Below are positions 56,326 through 64,000 of a stretch of 64,000 nucleotides of DNA, piece after piece. The position numbers and the translations under genes were made by a program. The stretch lies in the NCBI GenBank assembly GCA_036365145.1, contig JAEOAD010000005.1, positions 3,348,001 to 3,412,000 of the forward strand, in the 5' to 3' direction. Within the stretch, counting starts at the first letter, position 1. Every line of letters starts with the position of its first letter. This stretch comes from Orientallactaga sibirica (Eukaryota; Chordata; Mammalia; Rodentia; Dipodidae). A model generated the notes under the pieces. It was not told the origin of the DNA. It worked only from the letters and a program-made list of their open reading frames with translations, and ran no database searches.

Positions 56326-57751
56326 GTTGTTTGATGACTCTTAGCAGCCCCAGTTTGGTGACTATTAATTACGGGATCAGGGGAGTCCATGGTATGGAGA
56401 AAGCATTCTGAGTGTTGCCGAAATGTCTCAACTGGTTTGACTTTTGTACTAAGTTTAGTGATGGATTGTCATCAAGGGATAAGCTCTTCTGACGTGCACA
56501 ATAAGAAAATACTGATTATGGTTGTGTTTTAGTGGAAGGTTCTCCTTGCTGTCCGTTTACTTATTAAGTGTAGTAATTGTTTCTCTCTATGGGCTCTCCA
56601 GGATCTACTGCCTGAGAGCTAGAAAATATAAGTGGAGTGGAAAGGGTCTCCTTTGCTGTAAATCCTGGAATCCAAAACAAAAGGCTTGTTATGTCTGGGG
56701 CAGGACAAGATGGGTCTCTCTACCCAACAAGGAGAATTCACTTTGTCTATGCCTTTGGGAAAGGCCATCTATTTCACTCAGTCTTCTAAGACACTATCCC
56801 GTTTTGAAACACCTCAAAAATACATCTCCACAACATTTGAGCATCTTTTAACCCAGTGAAGTGGATACGATATGCCAATACTTTAAGATGGCAAGCAGAG
56901 GTCTTCTGTTCCCAGTGGAAAGGTAATTTTGGAGCCCAGCTTTCCTATCAGGAGAATTGAGAAACTTAATTTAGATAGGCATTCTAGCAGAGCAAGGGTA
57001 TATTCTAAAAGGCAGACTTAACATCTCATTGGATATAAAAAAGACCAAACACTTTAACTGATGAGTTGAACAAATGAAACTCTAGTATATTTAAGGGATT
57101 ATACAAGCTCTACTTTTATCTAAAGCAATGCTTCTATTGCCAGGGAAATGTTGCACTTTGTGGCACATTTGACAATGGTTCGAGGTGTTCTGTCTGTCAC
57201 AGGTGGAGAATTGGCATAAACAGCATCGATTGAGAAGAAGATGAGGATGATACTGTTTCCTCAGCTGGACAAAGGCCTCAGGCAGACAGAGGGGTCCATG
57301 AGCTCTGTGAAGCCTTTGCTCCTTTTAAAGAGCTCTGCTTGAGACCCCCGTGTGCACAGCAACCTTTCTGGATTTGTGATCATTATACAGAGAAGTCCTT
57401 AACATTTACATAAGACGTTCAGTAATTGACTGCAACCACACTTGTGTTTTTGACTTTGATTCATTTCCTGATCAATGTTTTTCTACATTACTCAAGTACG
57501 CACATTCCTCGGAGTTTAATGTTAATTAGCACTATTGCTCTGGTCTTTGAAAAGCAGGCATGCGAATAAGCTCTTTGCCTTTCTGAAATGTTGCTGGAGG
57601 TTCTGAGGAGTTAAGTTCAAGTGGACAAAATAGTTTCTACTTCCAAACCTAATGCTTTAAAACCAAAACATTTATTGAGATTGAGACAACCTAATTATTT
57701 AATTGAGCCCAGGACAAAAGAGCTAACCAATGAGAGTGAACAGGGAAAATT
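56326..57751. other. unique DNA
   Basis: A 109-residue frame (56522-56851) has an N-terminal hydrophobic stretch but no recognised family. Confidence 0.4.
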
Positions 57752-58110
57752 GGGCTGGAGAGATGGCTCAATATAATGGCCATGCAATCATGAAGACTTG
57801 AATTTGGATCCTCAGAACTGATATAAAAGTGCTGGACGTGGTGGTCCATTACTATAATCTCACCTCTGGTGACATGGAGAAAGAACATTCCTATGCTCCC
57901 TGGCTGTCTAGTCGATCCAAATTGGTAGAGTTTATATTTAACAAGAGACTCTGTGTCAAAGAATAAGGTAGAAAGTAATTGAATGAGATAGTCAGCATTG
58001 GCATACATAAACATACACCCACATGCATTAACACCTGTACACACACAAATGTACAAACACAAACTCACACACAGGTATGTGTACCACCCACATATATACA
58101 CATGCAATAA
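57752..58110 (+). mobile_element. B4-type SINE
   Basis: TGGGCTGGAGAGATGGCTCA head, TGCTGGACGTGGTGGTCC B1-like centre, AGAGACTCTGTGTCAAAG, then a CA-rich tail. Confidence 0.85.
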
Positions 58111-58690
58111 GATAAAAGTACTTATAAATTAAGGTGTAAAATCAAATCAACAATGGAAATAAGCCCTGGAAAGGCAGCGTGTATTCCTTTGGACTAAGAC
58201 CACTTCATGACATGTAAACAATCTTGGAAACAAAAGTTAGAACTTCATAATTAACAATTTTACAGTGCTTGATATAAAGATCTTGAACTGTTCTGTTGTT
58301 TTCTGAGGTTGTGGTAAGGAACTTCGCATTGACACACTTATTACCTGGGATGTTCAAAGAAGGAAAATAGGTTGATTTTTGGATTACACTTTCATAGGCT
58401 TCATCCTGGCCTCATTGTTTTTGTGCCTGTGGAGGGACAGCACATCACTGAGAAAGGTCATCTTAAAGCAGACTCCTCTGGGCAAAAAAAGAGAGATCAG
58501 AATTCCATGTCTCTTTGAAGCATATGCCTGCACATGACTAAGAGATTTACAATTAGGGTTCACTTCTTAAAGAATCTAACCCCTCTCTGTAGTGGCATGG
58601 GTTGGAGACCAAGACTTCAACCTATGGAGATGCTATTCAAGCCATAGCAAAGGCTTATTCCTTTCTCTGCTGAGCATTGTGCCACTAAAT
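58111..58690. other. unique DNA
   Basis: No feature recognised. Confidence 0.4.
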
Positions 58691-58934
58691 TAGAGGATAA
58701 TTTTGTTTTTAATTCAAATGATAGAACAATTATCCACAAAAAATTTATGATGCATTATTAACTAGGAAGAATAGACTGGAAAAAAAATGTATCACTTTAA
58801 CTTGTTGTCCTAATGTGACAGAAATGACAGAAGAGATAGTCATTTAAGAAAACCATTGTGTTTTGGAGAAAAGACAGCCTCTTTAACAAATGGTGCTGGA
58901 AAATCTGGATATCTATATGTAGAAAGTTGACAAT
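58691..58934 (+). repeat. inverted repeat, left arm
   Basis: This 244-bp arm matches the reverse complement of 59478-59715. The differences seen are one A/G change, a 2-bp-shorter patch (AACTTGTTGTCC against AACTGGGCCC) and a 4-bp deletion (CCTCTTTAAC against CCTAAC). The arm covers flanking DNA plus the first ~80 bp of the L1 ORF2 fragment. Confidence 0.96.
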
Positions 58935-59347
58935 AGATCCTTATCTCTCTCCATACACAAGAATCAACTCCAAATGGATCAAAGACCTTAATATCAGACC
59001 TGAAACTCTGAAACTGCTAGGGGAAAATTAGGAGAAACCTTTCAACATATTGGTATAGGCAATGACTTTCTGAATGTAACCCCAACTGCTCAGGAAATAA
59101 AACCACTAATCAATCACTGTGATCTCATGAAATTACAAAGCTTTTGTACATAAAAGGACACTGTGAGTAGAGCAAAGAAGCAACCTACAGAATGGGAGAA
59201 AAATTTTGCCAACTATACATCTGACAGAGGATTAATATCCAAGATATACAAAGAACTCAAAAAACTACATAATAAGATATCAAACAATCCAGGCAAAATG
59301 GGCTATGCAACTAAATAGAGAGTTCTCAAAGCAAGAAATACAAAAGG
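58856..59347 (+). pseudogene. L1 ORF2 C-terminal-third fragment
   Basis: AACAAATGGTGCTGGAAAATC, ATCAACTCCAAATGGATCAA, CAACCTACAGAATGGGAGAA, AACTATACATCTGACAGAGG are the well-known post-RT L1 ORF2 words. The frame has stops. It is cut off at about 59347 before the ORF2 end. Confidence 0.9.
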
Positions 59348-59428
59348 CACTCCCATCTATCTGTCTTCCTCTCCCCTCTCTCTCTGTCTCTCTCCAAACA
59401 AACAAACAAACAAACAAACAAACAAAAA
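59348..59428 (+). mobile_element. B2-type SINE tail scrap
   Basis: CACTCCCATCTATCTGTC, CT-rich run, then (AAAC)n at 59396-59427: the 3' end of a B2 without its body. Confidence 0.6.
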
Positions 59429-59477
59429 ATGAAACAAAATTATGGTAAATTATTTTCAGGCCCAGAAATGGGTGATC

Positions 59478-59715
59478 ATTGTCAACTTTCTACATATAGA
59501 TATCCAGATTTTCCAGCACCATTTGTTAGGCTGTCTTTTCTCCAAAACACAATGGTTTTCTTAAATGACTATCTCTTCTGTCATTTCTGTCACATTAGGG
59601 CCCAGTTAAAGTGACACATTTTTTTTCCAGTCTATTCTTCCTAGTTAATAATGCATCATAAATTTTTTGTGGATAATTGTTCTATCATTTGAATTAAAAA
59701 CAAAATTATCCTCTA
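59478..59715 (-). repeat. inverted repeat, right arm
   Basis: Reverse complement of the left arm at 58691-58934. Its outer end joins L1 sequence at ...CCTCTAG|CTACAAAT. Confidence 0.96.
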
Positions 59716-61036
59716 GCTACAAATTTTTAGATTTTTATGTGAGTTGGGGTAAAAATTAGTAGCAGAGGCCAGTAAGGTAGAAAGGGGATATAAGGAAGGG
59801 AGGAGAAGGGATGGCATTGTATATATGTAAATAGATGAACAGATTATTGGGGGTTGAATGGCCTAAGTGAGGTGCAGGGAAGCGATTGAGTAAAGGAGGA
59901 GAAGAGGAAGGATAATCAAAATTTACGAGGGTATGAATAAGCCAGATAGAAACTGGTGGTTTTGGACAATGGCACACCCAGAAGGCATAGACTGTTATTT
60001 GAAAAATTTCACTGCCAGGGATGGGATACCTTCCAGTGAGTTGTTGGCCAGGGAGGTCCCTGATGCACCCCAAACATTACAGGCCATTGCCAAAGCTCTT
60101 GGTTTCACCAGGAAAAATTGTAAGACCCTATTGCTGAAAACTCCACATGCTTGGGGTGCAAAAGTCACTGAAAAGTCAAGCTGGAGCTGAGCTGAGAACC
60201 TCCTCCCTGTACATCAGCTGACAGAAAGCTAGGAAAAGCTACCCTGCATGCAGCCCTATGGGAGAGAGAAGTCACGAGTGGAGATAAATGACAGTAGACA
60301 CTGCAATCCTTAATTTGGACCAGCTAGACCAAATTAGCCATGCATGCAACAGTGGCATGTCTGTTATGCAGAAAACCAGCTGCTCACTAATTGGACTGGA
60401 GACCCACTCCAGGGGAGGGCATACATGCCTGGTACTGAAAACCTATGAAGGGGGAGGTCAGAAGCCCTAGGGGTATAACGCCTGCTGGAATCTAGCCAAA
60501 TGTATATATTATGCTCACCAAACTGCCCAGTAAGCACTTCTCTTAATGTTCATAATCATATATTAATGTTACTCTCATCTTTGGGTTGGAGACGTGTTTC
60601 TTTTCACATGGCAATGACCTCTGGGATGACTCAAAATGCACCATAGTGCTGAGAAGAAGTGACAGAGATGTGTTCAGCACTGAAACATCTCTATTGCACC
60701 CTCCAAGGCTCACAGTCCATTGCAGGAGAGGTGGCAGGAAGAATGTAACAGCCAAAGAAAGGGTAGGACCGCTTACAATGTAATCTTCCAGACAAAAATG
60801 GCCTCGATATCCATGACCTCGCAGTGACTTCCATGACCTGTGCAGGACTCTCATAATAGGAGGAAAGATGATGGCATCAAAATAAAAGAGACTGATGGAA
60901 GGGGGAGGGGATATGATGGAGAGTGGAGTTTCAAAGGGGAAAGTGGGGGAGGGGAGGGAATTATGGTTTATTGTCTATAATTATGGAAGTTGTTAATAAA
61001 AACATTTTATAATAAATAAATAAATAAATAAATAAA
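59716..61036 (+). mobile_element. L1 3' end and 3' UTR with tail
   Basis: Starts at the ORF2 stop region (CTACAAATTTTTAG, compare the antisense copy at about 1215-1225) and runs through the whole 3' UTR to TTGTTAATAAAAACATTTTA and an (AAAT)n tail. It is the best-preserved L1 3' UTR in the window. Confidence 0.9.
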
Positions 61037-61192
61037 AACCAATGTATGGATGCTTTCAATTGGAAATTAATGGAAGCCAAATATAAATCTGGTTATCATA
61101 GTGAAATCATTTGTCAGACAATAATTCTATTTACTTAGATGGCTTAAATCTAACTAAATATAATTTAATCTCCAAACTGACCAATATATATG

Positions 61193-61339
61193 TATTTTTT
61201 TGAGGTAGGGTCTCACTTTAGCCCAGGCTGACCTGGAATCCACTATGTAGTCTCAGGGTAGCTTCAAATTCATGGCAATCCTCCTTCCTCTGCCTCCCAA
61301 GTGTGGGGATTAAAGGCATGTGCCACCACTCCCAGCAAT
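61193..61339 (-). mobile_element. B1 SINE, antisense
   Basis: GAGGTAGGGTCTCACTTTAG, GACCTGGAATCCACTATGTAG, GGGGATTAAAGGCATGTGCC. Confidence 0.94.
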
Positions 61340-62464
61340 TCTGACCAATATATTTAATATTGATTAAAAAATACATGTTAATTTTTGAGTCATTTTGAGG
61401 GAAAACCAAACTCATTTTCTTTGAGAAGAGTCTGGAATGTGGGTAATGGTGTTGACATCAATAATACCAGATTCTACTTAAACTTCTCTGTTATGTAAGT
61501 CAAAGGAGAAGAAGAGAGCCGCTCCTTGTGGCTCAGAATGGTGAGCTGTGAAGCACTGCTGGGCTCAGTCCTCTGAGCCAACCTGTCTTTTGTTTGTCAG
61601 CATATCATGGTGGGTAATGCCTGTCATGTAGCAGGAACAGAGACTTGCTACACTGACCAGTAGTTCCCCCTTCTCTTTCTTCCTCATAAATCAACTATTA
61701 ACTAGGAAACCTATTCCCAAGTTTTGAAGAAAATATTTCCTTTGCGAAATATTCAAAGAATTGAAAGAAAAAGGACATGGTTCTCCAAGGGTACAAGAGG
61801 AAGCCTGCCTCAGACCTCCTTCCCCCAATAGTGGAAAGCAGATGACCACAGAATGACATTTTTGAAGGATGAAACAAAGCTCTGTCAATTCAGAAATCTA
61901 AAGCCATCAAAATATCATCCAAAAGAAGTTTCCAGAAAAAAAAAAAATTCACGAGTAACACAACAACTTTTAAGGCCTGCATGTTTTGGGGAAGAAAGCC
62001 CAGAACATAGAGAAAGAGTGACAGCTTGAAGATGCAAATTCTGAAGAGCCTTGGGAATGGTAAATATATCAATGAACATAGAGAAACTGTGCTACAGCCA
62101 TGTGGACCATGACTTGTGGGTTTAAAATAAAGCGAACTAAATGATAGAACAGAGGTGGCATATAAGCTGCAAGTAAGACAAAAGAAATCAAAGTGTTTGA
62201 AGGGCATTGCCTCATAAGCAGCAAAGCTCTGTACTTCTGCACCTCAAAGATGCGAGTGACCACATCTGAACGATTAAAGAATCTTGACATGGACTTAGCA
62301 GCTGATAGGACAGAAAAAATAACACTGAACAATAATCTCACCAAGAAAAAATGGAAGAAAAAGATAGACAACAAAAGGCAAGAGTAAAAGTGATATGAGT
62401 CTATTATCCTCTCCTTAGGTGGACAATTATAAATTGTTCAGGTATTCTAATTAAGACAATGTTG
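61340..62464. other. unique DNA
   Basis: Overlapping minus-strand frames at 61890-62374 are not recognised. No repeat is evident. Confidence 0.35.
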
Positions 62465-62755
62465 GCACTGGGAAGCTTGCTCAGTAGATAAACCAGTTGC
62501 AGCATGTGAGTTTGGATCCACAGCATCCAAGCAAAGCTGGACTGTGTAGTGCTAGGATCTGTGATCCCACACACCCTAGGAAACTCTAGAAGAACGTCAG
62601 AGACAGGAGACTGTCCACGAAGCTCACAGGCCTGTTGATGCAGAGGTGAGCAACCGAGGGAGACAGCTTGATGCAAACATGGCTTCTGGCAAGGACAAGT
62701 TCCTAAGTCTGTCCTTTGACCTCCACACAAGCTCTTTCTGTATGGCACACACATG

Positions 62756-62795
<40 letters not shown>
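62465..62795 (+). mobile_element. B4-type SINE
   Basis: GAAGCTTGCTCAGTAGATAA head, TAGTGCTAGGATCTGTGATCC, GTCCTTTGACCTCCACACAAG, and an (AC)n tail 62758-62794. Confidence 0.85.
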
Positions 62796-62796
<1 letters not shown>

Positions 62797-62827
62797 GACA
62801 ACCTTTTCAGTTTTGAGACTGATACTA

Positions 62828-62866
62828 TATATATATATATAAGAGAGAGAGAGAGAGAGAGAGAAT
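62828..62866. repeat. (TA)n/(GA)n microsatellite
   Basis: About 8 TA units followed by about 10 GA units. Confidence 0.95.
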
Positions 62867-62957
62867 TTAAAAATATGTATAATTTTTAAAATGAGGTATT
62901 TAGAGTTTATCTATAAAAGTCTAGACTTTAAGACATAATTACTATGATAAAAATCTA

Positions 62958-63106
62958 CTCAGCCTGATGTGGTGGTGCACATCTTTAATGCCAACATTCA
63001 GGAGGTGGAGGTAGGGGGTTCACTATGAGTCTGAGGCCAGCCTGGGACTACAGAGTGAATTCCAGGTCAGCCTTAGCTAGAGTGAGACCCTACCTCAAAA
63101 AACAAT
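62958..63106 (+). mobile_element. B1 SINE
   Basis: AGCCTGATGTGGTGGTGCAC, CCAGCCTGGGACTACAGAG, AATTCCAGGTCAGCCTTAGC. Confidence 0.93.
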
Positions 63107-63619
63107 CTTCTCAGAGCCCTATTAATAGGTCTTTCTTGGATATGCTTAAGCGCAGGTGTGAAATTTTACTACCCAGCTTTTCTGAACAGAAAAGGTATGG
63201 AGAACAAGGCGCTGCGCTCTTTCCAAATCTGATCTCCAGCAGTGCATCACACATCCTGGCTCTCAGACCTCATTTGAGTTGAGGAGTTTTTGTCCGATTC
63301 ACCCTCCACTCCCAGCTTTGCATGTGGCACATCGAGCACGCTGTGTGCACTTTAATGTGATCACTTGTTCAGTTCCTCTGGATAGAGGTCCAGAGCTACA
63401 AAATGTTTCCATTTGTTTTGCTCCTGCCTGGACACTCCCTTGAAAGCTGGAACACGAACGCCAGCCTCTTGGATGTGCTGGAACTGCTCTCGTTAGGTGC
63501 TGTCATGGTAGTTTTGCATCACTGAAGAAAGACACATGGGCTGTGCCTTAGTCCAGTTGTCTCTGCCAAGTACCCAAGACCAGGTAGTTCATTATAGAAC
63601 TTAGTTTTTCACAGTGTTT
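63107..63619. other. unique DNA
   Basis: No feature recognised. Confidence 0.4.
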
Positions 63620-63832
63620 TCTTAAATTCATTTACTTACTTATTAGAGACAGAGAAAGGGGAAGAGAGAGAGAGAGAATGGGCATGCCAGGACCTCTAGC
63701 CACTGCAAACGAATGCCTGACGCATGCGCCACCATGTGCACCTGGCTTACGTGGGTACTGTGGGAATCAAGCCTCGAACCCGGGTCCTTAGGCTTCACAG
63801 GCAAGCACTTAATAGCTAAGCCATCTCTCCAG
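63620..63832 (-). mobile_element. B2-type SINE, antisense
   Basis: TTTACTTACTTATTAGAGAC tail, AGGACCTCTAGCCACTGC, AGCTAAGCCATCTCTCCAGC. Confidence 0.94.
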
Positions 63833-64000
63833 CATCCTCCCCCTCACTTTTGAGACTACAAAGTCAAAATCAAGCCCTAGCAACTTTGATGTGCAGGGAA
63901 AGCCTGATCCTCAAATATGACACCATCTGGGTATCCATACATGATGGAAGGAACATGCGGGGCTACTGGGATGAGTGGTATATCTTCATGCGGCCTATGA

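Noticed and set aside
56522..56851. 109-residue frame with a hydrophobic N-terminus
   Set aside because: No recognised family, no intron or promoter context; length is within chance for this amount of sequence.
57691..58107. 138-residue minus-strand frame with a cysteine/valine-rich start
   Set aside because: It is the antisense of a B4 SINE and its CA-rich tail.

Overview
This window looks like non-coding nuclear DNA from a rodent, most likely a jerboa or close relative (Dipodoidea, Jaculus-like). The evidence is the SINE mix: tRNA-derived B2-type elements (start GGCTGGAGAGATGGCTTAG, internal box B GGTTTGATTC, CT-rich then A-rich tail), 7SL-derived B1 elements ending in a motif like GAATTCCAGGTCAGCCTGG, composite B4 elements, rodent L1 pieces, and a few ancient MIRs. 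The species call is inference from repeat flavour. I recognise no intact protein-coding gene, rRNA, functional tRNA or CRISPR array. Open reading frames are short and are explained by repeats, tandem arrays or chance.

Layout. 0.4-4.6 kb: an internally deleted antisense L1 with a nested B1. 5-20 kb: SINE-rich DNA with nested B4/B2 pairs, two MIRs, several L1 3' ends, an old LTR-like element and an 85-bp direct duplication. 20-29 kb: mostly unique AT-rich DNA, with a solo LTR abutting a 200-bp pure (TTTCC)n/(TTCCC)n tract. 29.9-32 kb: L1 3' UTR with a nested B2, then an unrecognised exon- or retrocopy-like block on the minus strand. 32-41.4 kb: unique DNA, more SINEs, a well-delimited solo ERVK-like LTR with a perfect 6-bp target-site duplication, and an antisense L1 3' end.

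42.08-49.19 kb: the main feature, a ~7.1-kb minisatellite of roughly 160 copies of a 43/44-bp unit. It lies inside an antisense B4 SINE: B4 sequence is recognisable on both sides. Most units carry a CAGGTG E-box that also reads as a splice donor, a TTTCCAG acceptor-like site 28 nt before the end of that CAG, and one CpG. A sub-class creates an NF-kB-type consensus. Its right edge is scrambled, and the B4 flank is present twice there.

49.2-64 kb: a gamma-type solo LTR nested in an older repeat, more SINEs and MIRs, and at 58.7-61.0 kb a rearranged L1 with a ~240-bp near-perfect inverted repeat around a 543-bp spacer. No genes act together here. The interest is in how repeats nest, rearrange and amplify.
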